Origin: a virus
Strand: one strand, 5' to 3'
DNA length: 20,087 nt
IMG/VR virus record: IMGVR_UViG_3300018083_000130
Location: 1 to 20,087 of that record
In this document: positions 5,826 through 13,228 of the stretch, in pieces
Layout: the number at the start of each line of letters is the position of its first letter
How positions within the stretch are numbered: position 1 is the stretch's first letter
Translations under genes and position numbers: made by a program
The notes under the pieces: model-generated
Seen by the model: only the letters and a program-made list of their open reading frames with translations
Database searches by the model: none
Told to the model about the DNA's origin: nothing

Positions 5826-7502
5826 TCACCTCACAATTGAAACGGCCCGCTTCGGCGGGCCGTTGGTTGCGGAATCTTCGTCTTCCTTATCGGGCGGGTC
5901 GGTGCCTTCTTTCGGCGGCGTCGTCACTGGCGCCGGTTTTTCTTCCGCGACGTAGACCTCGGGCGAGGTGTCAAACATCAGGCCTTTCTCTTCCATCATC
6001 TTCAGCTCGCGCTCGCGCTGGGTGAGCACGTCCTCTAGGTCCAGCCCGTTGCCGGTCTGGGAGATGACGTCCGACACCGTGATGAAGCCGGCCTTGACCG
6101 CTTCCTTGTAGGCGGCGACTTCCTTGGTCGGGTCCACCCAGCTCCAGCCGCGCGGCTTGAACAGCACCGCCTCGAATTTCTTCGGGTCGGTCGCGTATTC
6201 CTCGATGCGGATCGCCGGGACCGTGCGCGACAACACCGCCGCTTGCAGCCATTCCTTATGCACCGGCAGCCGCAACGAGCGCAGCCACCACTGTTGCAGC
6301 ATCTTCCACAGATCGCGATCGTCCAGCAGCGCGAGGCGGCTCGAGGAGTAGTTCGACTGCGAGTAATCGCGGGACACGCTCTCGTAGCTGGGCCCGGTGC
6401 CGGCACAGAACTCGCGCAGCATGTAGCGCATGAACTGGTCGAGCGCGGTGTTGGGGCGCGACGGAACGTGCGTTTCCCATTTTTCCCCCGGATCGAGCCG
6501 CACGCCCATGCCCGGCTCGACCGCGAGTTCCTTCTGCACCGCCGGCGCAGCGGTGCCGCTGCCGGCGGGTACTTGTCCCGCGAGCGGTGACGCTTCGCCT
6601 TCCGGCGTCTCGATCGTGAATACGTACGAGGCCGCCCCGCGCGCCGCGATGATCTCGGCCTCGGTGTAGCCGTCCATGTCGTTCAACTTCCGCACCACCG
6701 CGTGCATCCACGGCACGCCTCGTGTCTGCGGCCATCGGTCCGTCAGGCGCAAGTGGATGATCTGGTCGGCGGGCACGCGCTCGAGCAGGTCGATCTCCCC
6801 GGCCGAGGCGCGCATCTCTCCGGGATGACGGGTTCGGATATAGTAGGCGAGCGGGCGGCCGAAGTGATCCTGCTCGATGCCCATTTTGACGATCACGCCG
6901 GGCGCGACGGGCGTCGGCGGCACCGGATACATATACTCGTCGGCCAGGCGCTCGGCCTCGATCAGTTCGAGGGAGAACGGTATCTCGCCGCCGCCGAAGG
7001 CACGGTGGTGCTTGCGCACGAAAACTTCGCCGGCCTCGAACACTTCTCCCATCAGCGCGCGCTCAAAGTCGCAGAAGTGGAGAGTGCCTCCGGTGTGGCA
7101 ATACTCAGCGCACGCCCAGTCGCGCCAGGCTTCCTCGATGCCATCGTTTACGTCCCGCCGCAGCGCGTCGCGCGATGACATCACCTGAGCCTGCATGCCG
7201 ATGCCGGGGCCGATGACGTTGTTCTGAACGATTACCTTCGCGCGCGTGGCGTATGCCGAGTCGCGCACCAGGGCGCGGCTCCGATTGCGGAGGTCTTTCA
7301 GGCTCGAGATCAGCTCGGAGTCGGCCGAGGTGGTGGACGTGGCCCAACCCGCCGTCAGTCGCGAAGCGCGGGCGGCCGAATACATCCGAGTCTGCACCGG
7401 CATCGCACGCGCAACCGCCTGCACGACGGGTTTCTTTCGCGGCTTGCGCACGGCCTTCGGGCGGATCGCGCGGGCGATGGATTTTCTGAGGTCGTCGAAC
7501 AT
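5826..7502 (-). CDS. Portal protein, lambda gpB family
   Basis: A 558-residue protein, close to lambda gpB (533). The portal forms the dodecameric ring at one capsid vertex through which DNA is packaged and released. Diagnostic sequence is clear. A basic N-terminus (residues 1-35) is followed by 'M-Y-S-A-A-R-A-S-R-L-T-A-G-W' (40-53), 'L-I-S-S-L-K-D-L-R-N-R-S-R-A-L-V-R-D' (64-81), and 'V-I-V-Q-N-N-V-I-G-P-G-I-G-M-Q' (90-104). Later come 'E-A-W-R-D-W-A', 'F-E-A-G-E-V-F-V-R' and 'I-H-L-R-L-T-D-R-W-P-Q-T-R-G-V-P-W'. The Pro/Glu-rich C-terminus may be disordered. ATG 7502 follows the upstream gene's stop (7505) by two bases, with only a weak site (GGAT), so coupling is likely. The end of the gene contains a perfect 10-bp hairpin. 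Confidence 0.95.
   Translation of the reverse strand: MFDDLRKSIARAIRPKAVRKPRKKPVVQAVARAMPVQTRMYSAARASRLTAGWATSTTSADSELISSLKDLRNRSRALVRDSAYATRAKVIVQNNVIGPGIGMQAQVMSSRDALRRDVNDGIEEAWRDWACAEYCHTGGTLHFCDFERALMGEVFEAGEVFVRKHHRAFGGGEIPFSLELIEAERLADEYMYPVPPTPVAPGVIVKMGIEQDHFGRPLAYYIRTRHPGEMRASAGEIDLLERVPADQIIHLRLTDRWPQTRGVPWMHAVVRKLNDMDGYTEAEIIAARGAASYVFTIETPEGEASPLAGQVPAGSGTAAPAVQKELAVEPGMGVRLDPGEKWETHVPSRPNTALDQFMRYMLREFCAGTGPSYESVSRDYSQSNYSSSRLALLDDRDLWKMLQQWWLRSLRLPVHKEWLQAAVLSRTVPAIRIEEYATDPKKFEAVLFKPRGWSWVDPTKEVAAYKEAVKAGFITVSDVISQTGNGLDLEDVLTQRERELKMMEEKGLMFDTSPEVYVAEEKPAPVTTPPKEGTDPPDKEDEDSATNGPPKRAVSIVR
5841..5864 (-). other. Perfect 10-bp hairpin at the end of the portal gene
   Basis: In the transcript AACGGCCCGC pairs with GCGGGCCGTT around a CGAA loop, 12 bases before the portal stop codon and 17 before the protease-capsid ATG. 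It has no U tract after it, so it is not a normal terminator. It could stabilise the capsid message or affect coupling between portal and capsid translation. It also encodes the portal residues N-G-P-P-K-R-A-V. Confidence 0.6.
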
Positions 7503-7504
7503 GG

Positions 7505-8083
7505 TCAGATCCGGTTAAAGCGAATGCCGGCAATGCGCGGGTTGGGGCCGCCGGCCGCCATCTTCGCGGCGGCGTCTTCGTTGGCCACGGCGGCCGCCAG
7601 GCGATCCCGCCAGACGATCATGTCCGGCAGGTCCTGCTTGGTCATGCTGCGCGTGCCGATGGTGTAGGCCTTGACCGCTCCGCTCGCGAGTGCGTCGATC
7701 GCGGTCTCGACCTCGTCGAGGCGCCGGCGGGCGTCCGACCTGCCGTCGTAGCCCTGCGCCGCCGTGGCCGGGTTTTGCCGTATCTGGACTTCGCCCTGGT
7801 CCTCGCTGCTGGTCAGGGTTTGACGTGCCCCGACCTTTTCTACCAGGCGGCTCCAGCCGTAGGCTCCCGCCGCCCACGCCGCCGTGGTCGCGGGCGATGC
7901 CTGCACCTGGTAGGTGCCGTCGGCATTGCCGGTTGCCGTGAGGACGACCTGCGCCTGCGCGGGCGTGGTGAAGCGCGGCGTGAGGTAGTACTTCAGCGTC
8001 CAGCCGTCGGCCGACGGGTAGTCCGGCACCGTGACTTCGAAGTCCAGGGTGTCGCCGGAGGTGTGGACGAAGGGGAAGTTCAT
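7505..8083 (-). CDS. gpW-like head-tail joining protein with extra N-terminal domain
   Basis: A 192-residue protein. The C-terminal 75 residues (about 118-192) read 'R-R-L-D-E-V-E-T-A-I-D-A-L-A-S-G' then 'Y-T-I-G-T-R-S-M-T-K-Q-D-L-P-D-M-I-V-W-R-D-R-L'. This helix-hairpin-helix pattern is that of lambda gpW-like joining proteins, which are normally only about 70 residues. The gene sits directly upstream of the portal gene, as W does in lambda. The N-terminal 100 residues are a separate beta-rich domain ('D-T-L-D-F-E-V-T-V-P-D-Y-P-S-A-D-G-W-T-L-K-Y-Y-L-T') of a kind I have seen in phage structural proteins but cannot name. ATG 8083 overlaps the stop of the upstream gene (ATGA); AAGG lies one base before the ATG and AGGA 12 bases before it. 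The gpW label for the C-terminal part is moderately sure. Confidence 0.7.
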   Translation of the reverse strand: MNFPFVHTSGDTLDFEVTVPDYPSADGWTLKYYLTPRFTTPAQAQVVLTATGNADGTYQVQASPATTAAWAAGAYGWSRLVEKVGARQTLTSSEDQGEVQIRQNPATAAQGYDGRSDARRRLDEVETAIDALASGAVKAYTIGTRSMTKQDLPDMIVWRDRLAAAVANEDAAAKMAAGGPNPRIAGIRFNRI

Positions 8084-10326
8084 GCCTTATCGCTTCCTAT
8101 GCGTTTTGTGGCGTCGCTCGCGACTTCGCTGCCGATTCGATCGCTCTGGTCGCTCGCCGTTGTCGAGCCGATGCGCCGGTTGGGATCAGCGGCCGGCGTA
8201 GTGCCAATCCGTCCGCGCGCGCACCAGCCATAGACCGGCGGGACTACCGTTCCAAACACCTGCTCAGGATCCGGCAGGTAGATGAACCGGGCCACCGGCA
8301 ACGGCGGCGTCCACACCTGCCAGTCCGACTCGACGATGGTGAGCGGCGCCGGCTGCGGGACAATATCGTCTCCGACCACCCACAGCGTGGCCAGCGCGCT
8401 CCGCCACGGCGGGGTTTGCACCCGCCACTCGGTTTCCTCTGTCGCCCCCGGCGCCGGCTGGGGAACGATCTGGTCATCGACCGCCCACAGGGTGGCGACG
8501 AGTGTCGCAGGCTGCGCCTTGAACGGCTGCCAGTAGGCCTCGTCCGGCACCGCGTAGAGCCGCGGGAACTGCTCGGGGTCCGGCAGGTAAAACGGCTTCG
8601 CTGCCAGCAGCGGCGGCGTCGCAACCTGCCACGCATCGTCCGCGTAGTATTGCGGACTCGTGACGAGCGAGCCGGCCGGCACCTGTTCCGGGTCGGGCAG
8701 GTAGAGCGGGCGCGCTTTGACGAGCGGCGGGGTGTATACCTGCCACGGCTCTTCGTCGAACGGTAGCGGCGTCGGCGCGACCGGCAGCTCGTCCGTGAAT
8801 TCCCACAGCCTCAACTCGGGCGTGTATTGCCTGCGCCAAGTGACAGCCTGCGCCGCCCCGTCTCCCGGCGCCAGGGTGAACAGGAGCGGCGTCTGCTCCG
8901 GATCCGGCAGGTAGAGAGCGCGCGCCTTGACGAGCGGCGGGGTGTATACCTGCCACGCCGTTTCCTCCGGCAACCCCGGCGCTGGTTGCGGGACGATTTC
9001 GACATCGATCGCCCGGTATAGCGGCTTCGCGGCGACTGGCTGCGGCGTCCAGACCCGCCAGTCCGACTCGACGATCTCGAGCGGCGTTACAGCACCGGGG
9101 ATAGACCCGCCGCCGCCGATCGCCGGCCAGTTGACGACGACGACCGTTACCGGGTCGCTGCCCGGCTGATACCAGTAGTCCTCGTTCGGAACGAACGCAG
9201 CTGGCTGCGGGACGATCTCATCATTGACCGCCCACGGCTGCGCGGACGGCGGGACGGCCTTCGCCGCGAGCGAGTGCCAGTACTCCTCGGCTGGCGTTGT
9301 CTGCGGCGCGAACTCATCGTCCGACGCGCGCGCGAGTGCTCGTGGCGCTTCGAGCCTCGCCTGCGGCGCGAACCAGTATTCCTCGACCGGAGAAAACGCC
9401 ACCGGCTGCGGGACGATCTCCTCGTCGGCCCATGCCGGAGGCTGGAACGTGAGCGAGACGCGCTGCCCCGCCTGCCACCAGTAGTCCTCGTCTATCCGGG
9501 TCGGGAGATCGTCCTCTACGTTCCAGACCTGGGCGAACCGCGTTTCGATCCGCGTGAATTGCGGCGGGCCTTCGCTCTCATCTACAAGGGTCGCCGCCGC
9601 TTGCGGGACGATCTCATCGTCCGCGAGGAAGGCGTAGCCGAGCGGCGGATCGCCGACCGGGATGAACTGAACCGATTCGGCGGAGCTTATTACCTCGACC
9701 GGCGGCGCGGTTGGAATCTCGTCGTTGTGGTTGAAGCCCGCCTGAATGGCGACCGCAAGGGCAAGCGCGGCAGCGGCCCCCGCCCGCGGCACCGAAACCA
9801 TGTTTTGTTTGCTTCCCGACCAATCGGAATTTTGGTCGTCGTCGTTCGGAACCCAGTATTCAATTGCGATGGTGACAAAATCTATCGCCAGCGTGTTCGT
9901 CGTATCGGTCGACCAGATGGCAACGCCGAATCCAGCGGCGTTGACTATGGCCGGCGTGAGCGTCGCACCCCAAAGGTCCGCAGCGCCGCCGTTGGTCGAA
10001 ATTACTTTCGTCGTGCCGTTGACAGTTACCGCACCCTTCGCGCTGCCGATCAGCGTGGGCGTGGTGTTGCTGATGAGCTGCGGAACGTAGTTCGACGACC
10101 CCGTGCCAGACTCGCTCGCCTCCACTCTGACGGTAACGCCAATGATCGTGGCGTCGGTCGGGATACTGAAACCATAGCTCGACGTGACGAGATAGTCGGT
10201 CGGGACCACCGCCGTCGCGTCGGTTGCGTTGTCCGATACGACGTTTCCAGGGCTCGTCCACGCGGTAGACCCGGCGCGGTCTACGCTCGCGCCTACCGTT
10301 GGGAATACGTTTCCGGTCGAAGCCAT
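8080..10326 (-). CDS. Large repeat-built phage protein with N-terminal jelly-roll-like domain
   Basis: A 748-residue protein not assignable to a known function. Residues 1-160 form a beta-rich domain ('F-P-T-V-G-A-S-V-D-R-A-G-S-T-A-W-T-S-P', 'Y-G-F-S-I-P-T-D-A-T-I-I-G-V-T-V', 'G-A-A-D-L-W-G', 'F-G-V-A-I-W-S') of a type common in phage and surface proteins. A short Ala-rich hydrophobic segment (about 182-197) follows. Residues 195-705 are some dozen degenerate repeats of 35-45 residues, each with a 'D-[DE]-I-V-P-Q-P-A' strand, a 'E-E-x-x-W-x-V' strand and 'T-P-P-L-x-x-A-[RK]' or 'Y-L-P-D-P-E-Q'. The last 44 residues are four 12-residue repeats beginning 'R-I-G-S'. It lies between the kelch/beta-helix gene and the gpW-like gene, overlapping the latter by 4 bases. 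A fibre-like or scaffold-like virion protein is possible. GGTGGTG precedes ATG 10326. Confidence 0.82.
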   Translation of the reverse strand: MASTGNVFPTVGASVDRAGSTAWTSPGNVVSDNATDATAVVPTDYLVTSSYGFSIPTDATIIGVTVRVEASESGTGSSNYVPQLISNTTPTLIGSAKGAVTVNGTTKVISTNGGAADLWGATLTPAIVNAAGFGVAIWSTDTTNTLAIDFVTIAIEYWVPNDDDQNSDWSGSKQNMVSVPRAGAAAALALAVAIQAGFNHNDEIPTAPPVEVISSAESVQFIPVGDPPLGYAFLADDEIVPQAAATLVDESEGPPQFTRIETRFAQVWNVEDDLPTRIDEDYWWQAGQRVSLTFQPPAWADEEIVPQPVAFSPVEEYWFAPQARLEAPRALARASDDEFAPQTTPAEEYWHSLAAKAVPPSAQPWAVNDEIVPQPAAFVPNEDYWYQPGSDPVTVVVVNWPAIGGGGSIPGAVTPLEIVESDWRVWTPQPVAAKPLYRAIDVEIVPQPAPGLPEETAWQVYTPPLVKARALYLPDPEQTPLLFTLAPGDGAAQAVTWRRQYTPELRLWEFTDELPVAPTPLPFDEEPWQVYTPPLVKARPLYLPDPEQVPAGSLVTSPQYYADDAWQVATPPLLAAKPFYLPDPEQFPRLYAVPDEAYWQPFKAQPATLVATLWAVDDQIVPQPAPGATEETEWRVQTPPWRSALATLWVVGDDIVPQPAPLTIVESDWQVWTPPLPVARFIYLPDPEQVFGTVVPPVYGWCARGRIGTTPAADPNRRIGSTTASDQSDRIGSEVASDATKRIGSDKA
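8083..8214 (-). repeat. Four tandem 12-residue (36-bp) repeats at a protein C-terminus
   Basis: The last 44 codons of the repeat protein encode G-R-I-G-T-T-P-A-A-D-P-N, R-R-I-G-S-T-T-A-S-D-Q-S, D-R-I-G-S-E-V-A-S-D-A-T and K-R-I-G-S-D-K-A. The period is exactly 12 residues, with 'R-I-G-[ST]' and 'A-[AS]-D' fixed. The final copy is cut by the stop codon. Confidence 0.85.
8683..8957 (-). repeat. Two near-identical 65-bp direct repeats, 210 bp apart
   Basis: Bases 8683-8747 and 8893-8957 differ at about six of 65 positions, and their last 27 bases are identical. They encode the 'Y-L-P-D-P-E-Q' and 'W-Q-V-Y-T-P-P-L-V-K-A-R' parts of two protein repeats, exactly 70 codons apart. More diverged copies occur across 8280-9620. 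They mark recent duplication or gene conversion inside the repeat protein. Confidence 0.85.
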
Positions 10327-10327
10327 G

Positions 10328-13228
10328 TCACCACCGGCTTATGCGCAAGGGATTCGTCTGCCGCTCCAGCGTGCCGAGCCAGGCGGATTCGTTGAGCGCT
10401 ATGCCGCCCCCACCCTCGTCAGGCGGCGGCTCGCCTCCTGACTCACCCGGAATAGCCGGGTCTGCATCCTCCACCTTCAGGAACCACGGCCCCTCGGTGT
10501 AGTCGTCGAAGTAGACGCAGCAGCCGAGCTTCGGCAGGTAGAGGAACTTGTTGTATGGACCGCCGCCGTTATCACCAGCATGAGGATTCTCTATTCCGGT
10601 CCCGCCGCTCGTTGACAAGGATGAGCAGGCAAATGTTTCCGCATCAACCTTGTATACCGTAGCGCCTGCCGAAGCCTCACGCATCAAGATAGCGTCGAGC
10701 GAAGGAACGTAAACCATTCCGGCCTGACCTAAATTTTCGACGGTGCTCGCCAAGGCTCCGGTCAGTGTTATCGTGGACCACGTTCCCGCGCCAACGTCGT
10801 AATAGTGGTGCGATTCGTCCGTCCCGCCGCCAATAACGATCAGGCGGTTGCGCTTCGTGTCCCACGCGCTTGAGGCTGCACCTCCCTCCGGCTCCGGTCC
10901 TGAGCCGAGGCTCACCCAGGTATTGTCGCTGCGCCTCAGACGCGATGGCGTTGCGAACCCATAGGGACTATACAAATCCCCCGTGAATGGATCAATGCAA
11001 AACGGCCTGTCGAATCCAGCGTGGCCTGTCGGAACATTAGGATGTGTGCCTTCCGCGTTGTAGCTATTCGCTCCGATGTTGTAGGAATCAGTAGTCGGCA
11101 AACCCGGAAAGCCAGAACCATAAGGCGCTCCGGTTGCCAGCATGATCCGGTCATCGAATTCGTTGAAAGCCGAGCCGTAATACGAGTGCCGCGAAGTTGG
11201 CCTGCCGTCCGGCTGATATTCAACATCACTGTCAGGGTTAACGGTGGACGGAAGCGGCCTGGACCAGGACGGCACTTCGGAGAAGGCATCGAATCTGAAT
11301 ACCTCGTTTCCACTCCAATCGCCATGCCCACCATTCGCCACTGAGAACACCGCCGAACGCACGGGGTCCACTGCAAACGAGTTCCACGCGATAAATGACC
11401 CGTTGTCCGTCATCGTGTTTCCCATGACCGATCCGGAATTGGTCAGTTGGAGCCAATCGTTCACGCTCATGGTCTTGACCCACGACGGCACGGTGTTGCC
11501 GTAGATCGGCTGCACGAAGCCGTCCATTGCAGCACCGATGTTCGGAGTGCTGTCTCCCGCGGGAGTGATATTGGGAATCGCCACCCCTTGATCGACGACG
11601 CCGGCGTGGTTCGGCGTCGGGTAGGGCTGGACTGATACCTCATCGGTGTAACTCGACCCGAGCGTAATCGTCACGCTCCACGGGTTTGAAACCGTCACCT
11701 CATCGTTCGTATGGCGCTGCGTCTGCCCGCTAAAAATCGGAGTGGTCGCGCCCAATCCCGCCGCCGCAGCCGATGGGGATGAATAGCCGTTGCTCACCCA
11801 GTGGTAAGCACTCGCCCCGCCGCTCCCGAGATACCAGGCGTTGTTGGTAAAATCAATCGGGTCGTGATCGGTGCTATCCAGCCACACGATTGAGGACACC
11901 GTTCCACGATGCACCAGCAGGTTGTTCCGATAGCCGTAGGACTGCTGGTCACCAGCCCCTCCCGGTTGGTAGAGACCCCCGGAAGCGGGAGGGGCGCCCG
12001 CCGGTTGACTTGTCGTGATCGTGTTGTTGTAGGCGAACCAGCCCGTGTTCGGCCCTCCCGCCTTGATTACCTGCCCGCGCCCGATGTTGTGAGCAATGTT
12101 TCTGGCAATGAGGATCGGTCCGCCCAGAACAGAATCCACCGAAAAGAACGTCATCGAGTTGTGGCTGACGTTATCGTGGAACGTAATGTTCCTCAGCGCG
12201 TCGTCGAACTCGATCAGGTCGTCACAACTGTTCCTCACGTCATTGTGATGGTAGTGGCAGTTGAAGGTGCTCGTCGCTCCGGTATAGGTGACGGCGAAGG
12301 TATCGCCAAAATTCTTGAACGTGTTCCCCCAACCGCTATTCCCGTTGCCTGAAAGTTGAAGACAGGCATCGTTCCAGGTAGCGTTGGAGTCAATGAAAGC
12401 GGACTCCCAACGGTTGTTGCCCACCGCTACGCACTCGTAAACCAGAACCCCGGTGACGTCGTGATCCTCTGTTACAACAAACTGGTCAATCCCGTAAGCG
12501 GTGATGTTCCGGACCGTGATGTTCGACTGCGTGTTCGACGGGTTCAGCCTTATCGCCCGCGAACTCGCTGCCGTTCCAGAATCGGTCTCTGAGCCGACGA
12601 TGGTGAGATTCTCGATCACCACGTTGTCGCAGGTCAGCAAATCCAGCACCACCCCCGTGGTATCAACCAGAATGGTTCCGGTGCGCGTGGTGCCTCGAAT
12701 GTAGAGCGGTGCTGTCGGCGTTCCCGCGCTCAGCGAAAGCGTCAAGCCCGCGAGCGTATGGGTGCCGTCATCAAACTGGATGCACTGCCCTGCCGTCAGC
12801 GCCTCGATTGCCGTCTTGATGTTAGCGGTCGATGTCCCCGTTGCTATGGTGGCAACAGGAAATGGCGCACGACTCGGCAGCTTCCGCGTCGTCGTCGTCA
12901 GCGTCTTATCTACATTAGAATCGCCCGCACTGGAAACTGTGACATCAATCTTGTAGGTGGAATTCGGATCAAGGTCTATGATCGTCCACGCAAACGCATC
13001 CTCGATCCCGGTCCCGCTTTGCAGGTCGGTCCTGATCCGATATAGCGGATGCCCAGTTAGGTGTGCTCCCTCCTCACCGAGACTTGATGGACTCCCTGTG
13101 TTGACCTTGTAGTAAACGCAGGACGCCGTAGCATCTGCATCGGTCGCCCCCGTGATCGGCAGAATCAGCGCGATCTCGAAGGGTGTTGCTACCCCATCGA
13201 GCGCCAGGGTGCCGACGTTAATGGCCAC
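10328..13228 (-). CDS. Beta-helix plus kelch-like propeller protein; putative receptor binding or glycan-active virion protein
   Basis: A 966-residue protein. Residues 1-115 look like a fibronectin-type beta-sandwich (ending 'Y-K-I-D-V-T-V-S-S-A-G-D-S-N-V-D-K-T-L-T-T-T-T'). About 120-500 is a right-handed beta-helix of pectate-lyase type: 'A-G-Q-C-I-Q-F-D-D-G-T-H-T-L', 'D-N-V-V-I-E-N-L-T-I-V-G', 'S-N-I-T-V-R-N-I-T-A-Y-G', 'I-L-I-A-R-N-I-A-H-N', 'Y-G-Y-R-N-N-L-L'. About 585-920 has kelch/galactose-oxidase-like blades ('A-W-D-T-K-R-N-R-L-I-V-I-G-G-G', 'M-V-Y-V-P-S-L-D-A-I-L-M', 'Y-L-P-K-L-G-C-C-V-Y-F-D-D-Y'). A Gly/Pro/Glu linker leads to a short end motif. It starts at GTG 13228, overlapping the upstream stop. 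No catalytic residues can be assigned. Placement in the head module is unusual for an adhesin or depolymerase. Confidence 0.85.
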   Translation of the reverse strand: MAINVGTLALDGVATPFEIALILPITGATDADATASCVYYKVNTGSPSSLGEEGAHLTGHPLYRIRTDLQSGTGIEDAFAWTIIDLDPNSTYKIDVTVSSAGDSNVDKTLTTTTRKLPSRAPFPVATIATGTSTANIKTAIEALTAGQCIQFDDGTHTLAGLTLSLSAGTPTAPLYIRGTTRTGTILVDTTGVVLDLLTCDNVVIENLTIVGSETDSGTAASSRAIRLNPSNTQSNITVRNITAYGIDQFVVTEDHDVTGVLVYECVAVGNNRWESAFIDSNATWNDACLQLSGNGNSGWGNTFKNFGDTFAVTYTGATSTFNCHYHHNDVRNSCDDLIEFDDALRNITFHDNVSHNSMTFFSVDSVLGGPILIARNIAHNIGRGQVIKAGGPNTGWFAYNNTITTSQPAGAPPASGGLYQPGGAGDQQSYGYRNNLLVHRGTVSSIVWLDSTDHDPIDFTNNAWYLGSGGASAYHWVSNGYSSPSAAAAGLGATTPIFSGQTQRHTNDEVTVSNPWSVTITLGSSYTDEVSVQPYPTPNHAGVVDQGVAIPNITPAGDSTPNIGAAMDGFVQPIYGNTVPSWVKTMSVNDWLQLTNSGSVMGNTMTDNGSFIAWNSFAVDPVRSAVFSVANGGHGDWSGNEVFRFDAFSEVPSWSRPLPSTVNPDSDVEYQPDGRPTSRHSYYGSAFNEFDDRIMLATGAPYGSGFPGLPTTDSYNIGANSYNAEGTHPNVPTGHAGFDRPFCIDPFTGDLYSPYGFATPSRLRRSDNTWVSLGSGPEPEGGAASSAWDTKRNRLIVIGGGTDESHHYYDVGAGTWSTITLTGALASTVENLGQAGMVYVPSLDAILMREASAGATVYKVDAETFACSSLSTSGGTGIENPHAGDNGGGPYNKFLYLPKLGCCVYFDDYTEGPWFLKVEDADPAIPGESGGEPPPDEGGGGIALNESAWLGTLERQTNPLRISRW

